A stretch of 64,000 nucleotides of DNA, from positions 2,604,001 through 2,668,000 of the forward strand of contig NZ_JACHCG010000001.1 of NCBI RefSeq assembly GCF_014200595.1, given 5' to 3'. Source of the stretch: Pedobacter cryoconitis (GTDB lineage Bacteria; Bacteroidota; Bacteroidia; Sphingobacteriales; Sphingobacteriaceae). Of the stretch, positions 16,782 through 26,589 are shown piece after piece; positions within the stretch are counted from its first letter, which is position 1; every line of letters starts with the position of its first letter. Under the pieces are notes generated by a model. The model saw only the letters and a list, made by a program, of their open reading frames with translations, did no database searches and was not told the origin of the DNA. The translations under genes were made by a program, and so were the position numbers.

Positions 16782-18284
16782 TTAATACCCTTTGGTTGGG
16801 ATCAGGTTTGTATTATTTCTCAGCTCTCTGCTTGGAATCGGGAATAAAAGCTCTCTGTCGGTCAAAACAGGCCCATAAGTAAATTTATGTCCCACATAAT
16901 TATCAAATCCTTTAGTCGTCAAATTAAAAGCCTTATGTAAACGTACCATATCGAACCAGGTAATATTTTCAAAACACAGTTCATACCATCGTTCACGCCA
17001 GGTTGCTTCCTGAAACTGACTCGCAGATAATCCTGCCAACTCTGGTAATTGAGCCCTTTTTCTGATCAGGTTAATCGCTTCATAAGCTTTTGCCCCAGGC
17101 CCGCTCACTTCATTGGATGCTTCAGCATAAGTCAGCAATACATCAGCATAACGGATCAAAGACCAGTTAAGATCACTATTTGCCGTGGTCGTCTGTGCTA
17201 CAACATCAAAAAGTTTATATAAAAAATATCCGCCCAGTGCAACTTCCTGATTTCTATTGTCCTGATTTGTAAATTTAGTGAAAAAGAACTGCCCCTCTTT
17301 TGCACGCAAATCTGACGGATCATAGGACTTCACAAAATCTGCGGTCGCATAAATCCCTCCTGTTTCTGAAGAATAGGCAGAAATATTTTTGTTGTAAGGA
17401 ATGATCAATTCCTGCCAGTTCGCCGGAATAATCTGTGTTTTATATTGGATCATAAAGATATTCTCTTCCACATTTTTCTTTGCCGGATTATGCAGGTCCC
17501 CATAATTACTGAACAATTTAAACTGTTTAGAATCAATTACTTCTTCAGCTTTCTTTGCCGCGAGGTTAAAGTATTCATTTCCTTTCTGTAGCGGATAACC
17601 AGCCATCGTCAAATATACTTTGGCCAGCAATGACTTCACCGCTCCCAAACTCACCTTTCCAGTCACATCAACCCAGGGTAATCCTGAAGCTTCGGCTGTG
17701 ATCAGGTCATCTGTAATTAACTTGTAAACATCCGCAGGAGCCGCCTGTTTTGGTCTTAACTGTTCCGATTTCAGATCTACAGGTTCAGTAATCAGCGGAA
17801 TATTACCAAATAGTTGAACTAAGTTGAAATAATACCACGCGCGCAAAAAATGAGCTTCCCCCAATAACCTTTTCATCTCTGCCGCATCCATTGTAATACC
17901 CGGTATCTTCGCAATGGAAAGATTTGCATTTCCTATTCCCTTGTAATAGTTTTGCCAGTAATTCAGCCCATAGCTGTTGTCAGCAGTATTTTGCAGATCC
18001 TTTACAAAATAACTATCCACTGCCTGCCCCAGATCCGTAGCTGCCTGCCCGGTAGCAAATTCTGTCATTGTCCATGCCCCGCCACCAAAACCACTTGACA
18101 TCGGCTCTCTTAAACTTGCATAAATAGCATTCACAGAACTTCTTGCATGTTCGGGTTTAGTAAAATAATTTTCCACTGTAAAATTGCTTGGATCCGATTC
18201 ATCAAGAAACTTTTTGCACCCCGTGAACCCTAATGTACCAGCTATTAAAGCCAGTAATCCATATGTTTTTAGTATCGTTTTCAT
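16782..18284 (-). CDS. SusD/RagB family glycan-binding lipoprotein
   Basis: A lipoprotein signal peptide ends in FTGC with the acylated Cys at residue 23, then KKFLDESDPSNFT, a typical SusD start. The chain of 500 residues carries the TPR-like helices and the C-terminal RagB region (RWYELCFENITWFDMVRLHK, then PIPSRELRNN). SusD proteins sit on the outer surface, bind oligosaccharides and act as the lid of the SusC channel. It starts 36 bases after the SusC gene stop, forming a SusC-SusD pair. The nearby GH76 suggests an alpha-mannan ligand. Confidence 0.95.
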   Translation of the reverse strand: MKTILKTYGLLALIAGTLGFTGCKKFLDESDPSNFTVENYFTKPEHARSSVNAIYASLREPMSSGFGGGAWTMTEFATGQAATDLGQAVDSYFVKDLQNTADNSYGLNYWQNYYKGIGNANLSIAKIPGITMDAAEMKRLLGEAHFLRAWYYFNLVQLFGNIPLITEPVDLKSEQLRPKQAAPADVYKLITDDLITAEASGLPWVDVTGKVSLGAVKSLLAKVYLTMAGYPLQKGNEYFNLAAKKAEEVIDSKQFKLFSNYGDLHNPAKKNVEENIFMIQYKTQIIPANWQELIIPYNKNISAYSSETGGIYATADFVKSYDPSDLRAKEGQFFFTKFTNQDNRNQEVALGGYFLYKLFDVVAQTTTANSDLNWSLIRYADVLLTYAEASNEVSGPGAKAYEAINLIRKRAQLPELAGLSASQFQEATWRERWYELCFENITWFDMVRLHKAFNLTTKGFDNYVGHKFTYGPVLTDRELLFPIPSRELRNNTNLIPTKGY

Positions 18285-18320
18285 CTGTTTATAATTTTTT
18301 AACGGTGATAAATGATATCC

Positions 18321-21300
18321 TTATAAGGCGATATTAATCCCAAGCATAAATACCCTTGGCTTCGGATAATCATACAATGCCAATCCCTGATCGAAAGGAG
18401 CACCAGAATTAGAAACTTCAGGATCATATCCCTTGTATTTAGTCAGCAGGAAAAAATTCTGAACAGATCCGTAAACCCTCAAACGATTTAGTTTCAGGGC
18501 AGAAACAGTCTTTGAAGGAAAAGTATAAGCCAGCAGTAAATTACGTCCGCGGATAAATGATCCATCAGTCACCTTATGGCTGTCATTATTAGTTGTATAA
18601 TAGGCATTGATTGGACGAATTTGTGCAATAGGTGTATTCTGATTCGTTTCTGTCCATGCATTTAATACTGTTTTGTAACTATTCGCGATCCCTTGTCTGT
18701 CTTCAGCCGAGTGAATACTCCTGTCCAGTACATCATTACCATACATATATTGTAGATCTACGGTCAGTGACCAGGCCTTATACTGGAAAGTATTGAGTAG
18801 TGTACCATAACCATCAGGTATCCCCTTACCAATAATTGTCCGGTCTAAATCATTGATCCTACCATCATTATTGATGTCTTTATATTTGATATCACCCGGT
18901 AACATATTATACTTCTTTGCCTCCTGTGCTTCATTGCTGCCCCAGGTTCCAAGGTTTACTCTGCCAAAAAAAGACCCTACAGGCTCTCCCTCTCTGATGA
19001 TCCCATTACCAGAAAATATATCGCCACTGGCTAAAGCAAGCACTTTGTTCTTATTTACAGAAATATTGAATGTAGTACTCCAGGAAAAATTATCAGTTTT
19101 GATATTGGTAGAGTTGACACTAAATTCAATCCCCTTGTTCTCCATACTTCCTACATTGGAGAAAATACTGCCATATCCACTGCTGTATGGTAAAGGCGAA
19201 TCCAGTAACATACCGTTTACTTCTCTGCGGTAAAGATCCAGTTCAAAATTCAAACGGTTAGCAAATAAACCCACTTCCAGACCGAAATCAAGTTGTTTTG
19301 TTTTTTCCCATTGCAACGCAGCATTTGCCATCCGGTTGGTACCTATACCAATATTACGTACCCCATCAAAAATCACATTATAATTGCCCATGCCTGCAAG
19401 TGCACGGTAAGCCGGAATTTCAGAATTACCCGTAGCCCCGTAACTTGTACGTACTTTTAAATTGGAGATGACCGGTATACTTTTCATGAAATCTTCTTCC
19501 ATTACCTTCCAGGCCAGTGCAGCAGAAGGGAAAAAGGCATATTGATTTTCTTTTCCAAATTTCGAAGAACCATCTGCCCGGCCTGTCAGGGTCACCAGAT
19601 ACTTATTCATTAAACTATAGTTCAATCTGGCAAAGTACGAGTTCAACCCATAGGCCAGGCCAATAGAAGATGGCGCCTGCGGACTGGAACCTGCCCCTAA
19701 ATTATTGTACAAAAAGTAGGAATCGCTGAAACCCTGTGTACTCGCCTGGCTTTCAAAACGATCAATATGCTGCCAGGACACCCCTCCCATAGCACTTATC
19801 GAATGGATTTTAGAGAATTGCTTCGTATAAGTCAGATAATTCTCAAACTGCCATGAATTGTACTTATTATTATTTACACTGGCATCCCCATTGTCCGAAA
19901 TGTACTGCATCCCTTTCGCTGCAAAGTAATCCTCTCTTTGGGTAATGATATTGGTTCCGATTGTTGATTTGAAATCTAGTCCGGCAGCCAGGTGGATCGT
20001 GGCATACATGTTACCCAGGAAAGTTTGTGTGCGTAAAAAAGATAACCTGTCAGCCGCTACTCTTAATGGACTGTCCCCACCTTCCATCCCCGGATAATCT
20101 CTGTTACTCGCCCATGATCCATCCGCATATTTTACCGGAATAATAGGGAGTGCCTCTAAAACCTGGCGCATCATTGTTATCCCTCCTCCATCAAGCTGGT
20201 CAACCTGCTTTTCATTCTGATCGGTATACCCCATGGTTCCCCCAACCTTTAGCCAACTCTTAATCTGGCTATCAAACACAAAACGGCCGGCATATCTTTT
20301 TTGCCAGGAGCCTCTTGCCAGCCCTTCCTGATTACGATAGTTCACAAATGCACCAAAGCTGCTTTTTTCATTGCCATCCGTAATTCCAAGCTGGTGATTT
20401 TGCGTTAAGGCTTTTTGAAATGACTCCTCTTGCCAATCTGTATCATACAAAGGATTTCCTTGTGCGTCGAATAGCTTTGGATTAGTACGTTTGGTTTTAG
20501 GATCAGTATATTTTGTACCCGTCGCCCATCCAATCGGATCATATTTTTGGGCGTTTGCATAAGCCAGGTCCTCCACTGCTAAAAATTCTTTTGAATTCAG
20601 GACTTCAAGCTTTCGCGGCAGTACACCTATGCTGAAATCTGCATCATAAGTTATCCTTCCGCCGCCAGAAGTTCCACGTTTTGTGGTCACCATAATTACC
20701 CCATTCGCTCCACGTGCCCCATATATTGCTGTGGAAGAAGCATCTTTCAATACTTCAATTGAAGCAATATCATTCGGATTCAGGTAATCAATCGGGGTAC
20801 TTCCATTTCTTAAGTCCACCGCATTTAATATAACCCCGTCAATAACATATAAAGGATTGTTTGAAACACTCAAAGAACTTACGCCCCGGATACGGATGTT
20901 TGCCCTGCCACCAGGCCGGCCTGAATTTGAAGATACGTTAACACCAGAAACCCGGCCAGACAAACTCTGATTCAAAGAAGAAGCGGGACGTTCTTGTAAC
21001 GCTTCAGCCTTAACAGTACCTACTGCCCCTGTTAAGTCTGATTTTTTAGCCGTTCCATAACCAACCACAACCACCTCATCCAAATCCTGAAGTTTCGGAA
21101 CTAGTTTAATGAGCAGGTTACCAGCATTAACTTTAGTCTCCTGTGTAGTGTAACCTATATAAGAAACAATCAGGATTGCATCATCAGGCAACCCCTTTAA
21201 ACTGAAATTACCATCATTATCAGTTGTAGTCGTTTTTACGGTATTCTTTACCTTAATGCTCACTCCGGGTATCCCAATACCCTTTTCATCCAACACTTTA

Positions 21301-21467
21301 CCCCGGACATCAATAGCAGGAGCCATTAGATAATGATGAATTTCTTTCAGCTCTTTTGCATTTAGCTGCAATGCAGTTCCCACACATAGCATTACGGAAA
21401 GGCAAATGATTTTTTGGCGCAAAGCCAGCCCCATAGGCTTCAGGATGAAAAACTTGGTCATACTCAT
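18321..21467 (-). CDS. SusC/RagA TonB-dependent outer-membrane transporter
   Basis: This 1048-residue protein has a signal region, a carboxypeptidase-regulatory-like domain (from about residue 53, RGKVLDEKGIGIPGV), a TonB-box-like DEVVVVGYG at 130-138, a plug domain (VSGVNVSSNSGRPGG, IRIRGVSSLSVSNNPLYVID) and a long beta-barrel ending in an aliphatic residue. It imports glycan fragments across the outer membrane using TonB energy. No STN domain is present between the signal and the regulatory-like domain, so FecR-type signalling to a sigma factor is not expected from this copy. Confidence 0.96.
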   Translation of the reverse strand: MSMTKFFILKPMGLALRQKIICLSVMLCVGTALQLNAKELKEIHHYLMAPAIDVRGKVLDEKGIGIPGVSIKVKNTVKTTTTDNDGNFSLKGLPDDAILIVSYIGYTTQETKVNAGNLLIKLVPKLQDLDEVVVVGYGTAKKSDLTGAVGTVKAEALQERPASSLNQSLSGRVSGVNVSSNSGRPGGRANIRIRGVSSLSVSNNPLYVIDGVILNAVDLRNGSTPIDYLNPNDIASIEVLKDASSTAIYGARGANGVIMVTTKRGTSGGGRITYDADFSIGVLPRKLEVLNSKEFLAVEDLAYANAQKYDPIGWATGTKYTDPKTKRTNPKLFDAQGNPLYDTDWQEESFQKALTQNHQLGITDGNEKSSFGAFVNYRNQEGLARGSWQKRYAGRFVFDSQIKSWLKVGGTMGYTDQNEKQVDQLDGGGITMMRQVLEALPIIPVKYADGSWASNRDYPGMEGGDSPLRVAADRLSFLRTQTFLGNMYATIHLAAGLDFKSTIGTNIITQREDYFAAKGMQYISDNGDASVNNNKYNSWQFENYLTYTKQFSKIHSISAMGGVSWQHIDRFESQASTQGFSDSYFLYNNLGAGSSPQAPSSIGLAYGLNSYFARLNYSLMNKYLVTLTGRADGSSKFGKENQYAFFPSAALAWKVMEEDFMKSIPVISNLKVRTSYGATGNSEIPAYRALAGMGNYNVIFDGVRNIGIGTNRMANAALQWEKTKQLDFGLEVGLFANRLNFELDLYRREVNGMLLDSPLPYSSGYGSIFSNVGSMENKGIEFSVNSTNIKTDNFSWSTTFNISVNKNKVLALASGDIFSGNGIIREGEPVGSFFGRVNLGTWGSNEAQEAKKYNMLPGDIKYKDINNDGRINDLDRTIIGKGIPDGYGTLLNTFQYKAWSLTVDLQYMYGNDVLDRSIHSAEDRQGIANSYKTVLNAWTETNQNTPIAQIRPINAYYTTNNDSHKVTDGSFIRGRNLLLAYTFPSKTVSALKLNRLRVYGSVQNFFLLTKYKGYDPEVSNSGAPFDQGLALYDYPKPRVFMLGINIAL

Positions 21468-21697
21468 AAGATTATATTTGGTTTAGGTTAACAGACATCA
21501 CCTCTTAATCTATTATCTCCTTATTCCGAGAGCGTTATGAATTAAATTAACCTGAGGAGAAATAGAACCTGAATAAGAGTATATAATGCTGTTTCTATAA
21601 AGTTATGGGAATGGCTATGTCCATTATTACCAGATCTTTGCTATTTATTAAGCCATTTTGTCGAACAGATTAATAAAGAGATCTTACAAGGTCTGCC

Positions 21698-21737
21698 ATA
21701 AAAAAAGCCCTTGCAAACATATGATGTCTGCAAGGGC
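21698..21737 (-). terminator. Terminator of the GH76 gene
   Basis: GCCCTTGCA (21707-21715) pairs with TGCAAGGGC (21729-21737). On the minus strand it is followed by a T7 tract (21706-21700). It ends the GH76 transcript, so susC-susD must start from its own promoter between 21468 and about 21690. I could not assign that promoter. Confidence 0.8.
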
Positions 21738-21761
21738 CTCCCTTATTACAAATTATCTGCA

Positions 21762-22838
21762 CTATTTCATTAATTCATATAACCTTGCATAAATTTCCAA
21801 CATCCCCGCCTGGTCTATTAATTCCTTCACTGGTTTTCTGCCCAGCAGGTTATTCCCATCTCTTTCCTCTCTCCAGATCCGGTCAGCATCTTCCTGAAAA
21901 AACCCGATCCATTCCCGATTATGATCTATTCGATACAATTCGGCATATCCTCTAAGCATCACCGCATTGAACCAGTAATTACCAGGAAGTCTGCCTCCTT
22001 TAAAAAAATGTTTCTTACCTGCTACAGCAATCCGATAAGCTTCGTCCAAATACTTTTTGTCTTTTGTCACCTCATATAAAAGCACATTACTTTGCAGCAT
22101 AGACCCCGTATTGTAAGTATATAAGGTTTGATCAACTTTTAAAGAAGGAACCTTTATCGCATCATAATAAAGACCATCCGGAGCCTGCAAATGCTTATTA
22201 GTCCAGCTATACAAATTTAATGCAAGTTCAAGGTATTGCTTTTCATCCGTAACTTTGTACAATTGTAAGGCAACCAGAATCCCGGGGCCATTAGAACAAG
22301 TATTTTTACTATTCAGCTCTCCTTCCTTCCAATATAAACCACCACCGGAGACAGTGTCCAGACCCGCTTTAACCATATGCTGATAAATCATCTTTGCTTT
22401 TTCCAGGTAAACAGGTTTTTTATTCCTTTGATAAGCATCCAGATAAGCGATCGCTATCCATTGATTATCATCAAAAAACCTGGAACTCAGCCGTTCTGAG
22501 GTTACATAATCCTGATAAGCAGGCGACGGAAGAGCTGCGGAATAATATTGCTCAATTGCCATGGCCACACCAGACATGTAATCCTTTTTCGGATCAAGGA
22601 CTTCCATTTCATTAGCCCCTTGTATCAACGCACATAAAGGCCATAACCAGGAATGTTTATTCGGATTATTGGCCACAGAATTGGTCTCTGTATACAAACC
22701 CGTTGAGGGCTCATAAAAACTGGTATTGATATTTTTACAGATCAAATTGGCTGCCTGTTTATAATCAGGATTCTTTTGCGCATGCACAACCTGCGCCGTC
22801 AGCAAAAAAACAATCGCATATAAGTTTCTTTTCATCAT
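21762..22838 (-). CDS. GH76 family exported alpha-1,6-mannanase
   Basis: The signal peptide ends around VVHAQ at residue 21. The rest is an (alpha/alpha)6-barrel of GH76 size (358 residues in total). The catalytic Asp pair is present as D123-D124 in FFDDNQW, and SWLWPLCALIQGANEM, GGGLYWKEGE, TCSNGPG and YTYNTGSMLQSN are typical GH76 blocks. It would hydrolyse alpha-1,6-mannan backbones such as fungal mannan in the periplasm or at the surface. It is immediately upstream of the SusC-SusD genes on the same strand but separated from them by a terminator. Confidence 0.93.
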   Translation of the reverse strand: MMKRNLYAIVFLLTAQVVHAQKNPDYKQAANLICKNINTSFYEPSTGLYTETNSVANNPNKHSWLWPLCALIQGANEMEVLDPKKDYMSGVAMAIEQYYSAALPSPAYQDYVTSERLSSRFFDDNQWIAIAYLDAYQRNKKPVYLEKAKMIYQHMVKAGLDTVSGGGLYWKEGELNSKNTCSNGPGILVALQLYKVTDEKQYLELALNLYSWTNKHLQAPDGLYYDAIKVPSLKVDQTLYTYNTGSMLQSNVLLYEVTKDKKYLDEAYRIAVAGKKHFFKGGRLPGNYWFNAVMLRGYAELYRIDHNREWIGFFQEDADRIWREERDGNNLLGRKPVKELIDQAGMLEIYARLYELMK

Positions 22839-22946
22839 TTCATACGTATTTGGCTATTTTCTATATAGAGATAAAAAGTAGGGCAGCACACACATACTTT
22901 CAAAAATATTTTCAGTTTCAACTGAATTAAAACCGTTTAGCTACCA

Positions 22947-22976
22947 TTGTCTTTACAAAAACTATTGGTAAGTTTA
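22947..22976 (+). promoter_or_regulatory. Candidate promoter of the ECF sigma gene
   Basis: TTG at 22947-22949, then 19 bases, then TAAGTTTA at 22969-22976, close to the Bacteroidota TTG/TAnnTTTG arrangement. The leader would be only a few bases. Confidence is limited because the last base of the -7 box departs from consensus. Confidence 0.4.
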
Positions 22977-22986
22977 GCAACCAAAT

Positions 22987-23544
22987 ATGAAAAAGAGTAG
23001 CTTATCGGATCAAGGATTGTGGGCTGAAGTAACTGCTGGCGATTCCAGTGCATTTGTTATTTTATATAACCGGCATTGGAGTAAACTGTACCAAACGGCC
23101 TGTTTTTATCTCAAAGACAAATCCCTCGCCGAAGAAATTGTTCATGATATCTATGTGGTTTTATGGGATAGAAGAGCGTTCCTCAAAATTGAAAACTTTA
23201 AGAGTTATATCCATGTGACTGCCCGCTATCACGTATTTAAAAAACTAAAAGCGGCAAAAATATGTCCTATTGACTATGTAGAAACTTATACAGAAAATAC
23301 ATCCGGCATCATTATTTCTGAAACTACAGAAAAATTACTTCAGGAAGATTTTGAAACAGAGCTTAAAGCATACCTTGAAAATTTGCCTAAAAGATGTGCT
23401 GAAATCTTCCTGCTCAGCCGTGTTGAAAACTTGTCAAATAGTGAGATCGCCAAGCTTCTGGGAATTTCGAAGTTTACCGTAGAAAACCAGATTACGCATG
23501 CACTTAAATATATACGTACACGTATAAATTTGAAATCCGCATAA
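22987..23544 (+). CDS. ECF-type RNA polymerase sigma-70 factor
   Basis: The protein has 185 residues with region 2 (FVILYNRHWSKLYQTACFYL, then EEIVHDIYVVLWDRR) and region 4 (LPKRCAEIFLLSRVENLSNS, then EIAKLLGISKFTVENQI), as in Bacteroidota RpoE-type ECF factors. It lies divergently next to the GH76 and susC-susD genes and is probably their activator. The usual FecR anti-sigma gene does not follow: the next 271 bases hold no credible gene. It therefore looks like an orphan ECF factor. Confidence 0.93.
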   Translation: MKKSSLSDQGLWAEVTAGDSSAFVILYNRHWSKLYQTACFYLKDKSLAEEIVHDIYVVLWDRRAFLKIENFKSYIHVTARYHVFKKLKAAKICPIDYVETYTENTSGIIISETTEKLLQEDFETELKAYLENLPKRCAEIFLLSRVENLSNSEIAKLLGISKFTVENQITHALKYIRTRINLKSA

Positions 23545-23815
23545 AATTACGATATGATAAATCAAGCAGATACTTTTTATTTCCAGCAGATACTTCAATC
23601 GGATTCTAAAACGAAAGAAACCGAAAGTAGACTTAACATATCACACTGTTATTCAATAAAATACAATTTCCACTTACAGTTATTAATAAACACATTTTCT
23701 AACGCCGGAGTAAACCTTTTCCGGGCCAGCAGCTACACTGATATACATTTGCATTAACGAATCAAGATATGACCAAACGTTTTAATAATTCAATTACTAT
23801 ATATTTACACCGACT

Positions 23816-24214
23816 ATGCAAGACTATATATTTGAAATTCAGCTTAAGGTAAGAGATTACGAATGCGATATACAAGGCATCGTAAATAATGCAGTTTATC
23901 AGGGCTATCTGGAACATGCCCGCCACGAATACCTGCAATCCAGGATGATTTCCTTTAAGGAACTCACAGCAAAAGGCATCCTGTTAATGGTATCCAGAAT
24001 AGAAATGGACTTTAAAAAATCACTCACCTCCGGAGATACTTTTCAGGTCAAATTAAGAATAGAACGGCAAGGCGTAAAGCTGGTGTTTTTTGAAGATATT
24101 TTCCGCTTATCTGATCAGGCCCTGTGCCTGAAAGCTAAAGTTGAAGTGATCGCTAAAATTAATGACAAGCTTACCAGGGGAGAAATTTTTGACACCCTCA
24201 ACCTGGAATTTTAA
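23816..24214 (+). CDS. Acyl-CoA thioesterase, hotdog fold (YbgC/FadM type)
   Basis: The 132-residue hotdog protein carries the 4-hydroxybenzoyl-CoA thioesterase signature: VRDYECDIQGIVNNAVYQGY, then LEHARHEYL. The Asp of CDIQG is the catalytic acid/nucleophile position. It would hydrolyse acyl-CoA or acyl-carrier-protein thioesters in the cytoplasm. It starts 602 bases before the end of the sigma-factor neighbourhood and 74 bases before the ATP-grasp-like gene on the same strand, so the two may share a transcript. Confidence 0.85.
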   Translation: MQDYIFEIQLKVRDYECDIQGIVNNAVYQGYLEHARHEYLQSRMISFKELTAKGILLMVSRIEMDFKKSLTSGDTFQVKLRIERQGVKLVFFEDIFRLSDQALCLKAKVEVIAKINDKLTRGEIFDTLNLEF

Positions 24215-24288
24215 GCATCTATTTTGTAACCTTTGACCCGTATTCAACTCCTTTATTGTTTGTAGCTTCATGAAATTACAAGAATTTT

Positions 24289-25554
24289 ATGGAGCTATAT
24301 ACGAATGTCTTAGAAAGCATAATATCTGATATTGAAAATTCCACTGCCCAGGTTATTGAAAAGAAACCGGTTAACCAGACCTTTGAACTCTGGCATGATC
24401 CGGTTTTATATAATAATCTATCCGGTAATATCGGCGCAGTGTTTGTCAGGGCGCTCCTCAACAAGCTGAATGTAAACGAACACCATGTATTCAGGTGGAG
24501 ACTGGATAATAAATACCGGCAATATCAAATCTTAAATCACTATTTTCCTGGCTGTGTAGCCAAAACAATTGGTCTTTCAGAACTATTGGCTGAAAATGAC
24601 GGGCATAAAAAAATCAGGGAACTATGTGAAAATGGTTTTTTTGTCAAATCCACTTTAGGACATCGCACCGGCCAGGCAGGTAGCTTTGACAGAACAGCTG
24701 AGCTGGATGACATTATAAAACTTCACCAGGGAAAGGGAGATCAGGAAAAAGAAAATCAGCCCGAACAATGGATACTACAAGAAAGGCTGGATCTTAACGA
24801 AGAATTCAGGGTTCATACCTTTGGCAACGATTTGATATACGGTCTGACCTTCATTATGGCCGGTCAGGACTCCTCTAAAAGTTCTGCCGCAGAAATATTT
24901 GTGCAAAAAATCTTAACTACCCTGCCGGCTACTATTTTACAAGGTACTTTAATTGGCTGGGACGTTGGAATAACCCATGCCAATGAATACTATATTATAG
25001 AAGCAAATTTCACAGGATTTCATCCCGAATTCTATGCCGGCTTTCAAACCAGCGGATATTTCGGCGACACAGATTATGGCCCGGCCATATGTGCATGGCT
25101 CAATAACTATTTTAGAAACAAATACCAGATTTCTATTGATACTGTGGAGCAGAATTTTAGATCAACCAGTCCATTTTTTGAAGAATTCCTGTATTATAAA
25201 TCAATATTTAACGATGAATACATCAGCATACTTCAAAATAAAACAAAAGGGATTTGTGCCTTTGCAATCATATATTTAGGTACGGGTGCCAATCCATTCC
25301 TGGCTAAACTTATAGAATATTTTTTACAAGAAGACTTCGCCAAAGAATATTTCCTGATTACAAGCGAAGAAACAGTTCAGGCAATTGCTGACCAGTTTTC
25401 AGGTGATCAGCTCATCCTGATTATTGATGAGCATAAGTTGTTTCTACCAGAAGAATACCCTTTAATCCGGCAATTAAGTTACCAGGAACGGAAAAAGATT
25501 TGCTGCGATAAACTATTGACCAAAATTGAAGAAAAATACTATTTCATCTTATAG
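24289..25554 (+). CDS. ATP-grasp-like enzyme of unknown product
   Basis: I do not recognise a named family, but the middle of the 421-residue chain has an ATP-grasp order. GFFVKSTLGHRTGQAGSF supplies an ATP-binding Lys and glycine-rich loop, QWILQERLDLNEEFRVHTFG the hinge and Arg, GTLIGWDVGI an Asp, and YYIIEANFTGFHPE the metal-binding Glu and Asn. The last 130 residues are a separate alpha/beta part. ATP-grasp enzymes form amide or ester bonds through acyl-phosphates. The thioesterase upstream and the MGT glycosyltransferase nearby suggest a small biosynthetic pathway, but this is inference. The 3' end overlaps the convergent AraC gene by 11 bases. Confidence 0.6.
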   Translation: MELYTNVLESIISDIENSTAQVIEKKPVNQTFELWHDPVLYNNLSGNIGAVFVRALLNKLNVNEHHVFRWRLDNKYRQYQILNHYFPGCVAKTIGLSELLAENDGHKKIRELCENGFFVKSTLGHRTGQAGSFDRTAELDDIIKLHQGKGDQEKENQPEQWILQERLDLNEEFRVHTFGNDLIYGLTFIMAGQDSSKSSAAEIFVQKILTTLPATILQGTLIGWDVGITHANEYYIIEANFTGFHPEFYAGFQTSGYFGDTDYGPAICAWLNNYFRNKYQISIDTVEQNFRSTSPFFEEFLYYKSIFNDEYISILQNKTKGICAFAIIYLGTGANPFLAKLIEYFLQEDFAKEYFLITSEETVQAIADQFSGDQLILIIDEHKLFLPEEYPLIRQLSYQERKKICCDKLLTKIEEKYYFIL

Positions 25555-26503
25555 TACAATGATGCTGTGCATATTTTTTAGGCTTAAGCCCCAGATGCCG
25601 CTCAAAAATCCTTGTGAAATGACTGAGGTTGGTAAAGCCTAAACGGTAACCTGCCTCAGACACCGAGAGCTTCTCTTCTTTGATCAGGTAAGCCGCCTCG
25701 TTCACTCTTAAGTTCTGATAGTAATTGTAAATGCTATTCCCGAAAATTTGCCTGAACACGCGGTTTAGCTTACTTTCACTCATATTAGAAAGTTTTGTTA
25801 ATTGAGTAAGATCCGGTGGAATACTTAAATCTGAGACCACTTTATCTCTGATCAGATACATCGTTTTTACATCTGAGACATTCAATGGATAAGCGGCTTT
25901 ATTCTGACGTTTCAACAACTCTATGAAAAATAAGTAGATCATTTCACCGGCCTTAAGTTTCAGGTAAAAGTCGGCAAGCGGGCTATTTTCATTCACCTCA
26001 ATAATCTTTGCGGCTATAGCCTGTATTTCTGGTGAGATAATTTCGTCATATAAATATGGCTGGTTCCCTGATATAATATTTTGCAGTAACAGATGCTCTG
26101 TGCCCTTATTAATCAGATCTTTTAACAGATCAGCATGTACAATGATCATAATTGTATTGATTTTTGTGCGTGCCGGAATAGAAATTTCAACATCAATATC
26201 AGACGAAGATACTTGTACAGCAGGAAGTGACCTTGGGTCCGCTCCCGGAAACACATTACGGAAACTAAAAATGACTTCATTTCTCCCCGCTTCTGCACCC
26301 TTTTTTCTAAGGATCATTGCCTCATTCAACTCAGATTGGTTGATCATCAACTTAATGTGCGGGCCGAGGTCGAAAAACTTCATATATCCTTTACCAAAGG
26401 TTTCAGGAAAAATAAGGTTTCCATCCTTTATTTCGCTCCCTGTTAATTTGGACAAAGCTGCTATTAAACCAATTCCCGTTGTCGTGATTGAATCAAAGAT
26501 CAT
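25544..26503 (-). CDS. AraC family transcriptional regulator
   Basis: The protein has 319 residues. The C-terminal 100 contain both HTH motifs of the AraC/XylS family: LTQLTKLSNMSESKLNRVF, then LSVSEAGYRLGFTNLSHFTR, then IFERHLGLKPKKYA. The N-terminal 200 residues form an unassigned sensing part of the type common in Bacteroidota. It lies divergently from the glycosyltransferase gene, with 86 bases between them, and its end overlaps the ATP-grasp-like gene. It is therefore the likely regulator of one or both. Confidence 0.9.
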   Translation of the reverse strand: MIFDSITTTGIGLIAALSKLTGSEIKDGNLIFPETFGKGYMKFFDLGPHIKLMINQSELNEAMILRKKGAEAGRNEVIFSFRNVFPGADPRSLPAVQVSSSDIDVEISIPARTKINTIMIIVHADLLKDLINKGTEHLLLQNIISGNQPYLYDEIISPEIQAIAAKIIEVNENSPLADFYLKLKAGEMIYLFFIELLKRQNKAAYPLNVSDVKTMYLIRDKVVSDLSIPPDLTQLTKLSNMSESKLNRVFRQIFGNSIYNYYQNLRVNEAAYLIKEEKLSVSEAGYRLGFTNLSHFTRIFERHLGLKPKKYAQHHCTIR

Positions 26504-26564
26504 AATACTGTTATGGACTATTTATTGATTGAATATAGATATTTTAACTGGTTATGGAGAAGTA

Positions 26565-26572
26565 GTTTTGTC
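26565..26572 (+). promoter_or_regulatory. Candidate -7 promoter element for the MGT gene
   Basis: TAGTTTTG matches TAnnTTTG, 18 bases before the start codon and inside the divergent AraC/MGT spacer. A clear -33 box is not seen, which would fit a promoter that depends on the AraC activator. Confidence 0.45.
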
Positions 26573-26589
26573 TTAAATAAAAACAAACC

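Noticed and set aside
23554..23757. 67-residue frame 9 bases after the sigma factor, tested as a FecR-type anti-sigma
   Set aside because: No membrane segment and no FecR motif; low-complexity composition suggests chance.
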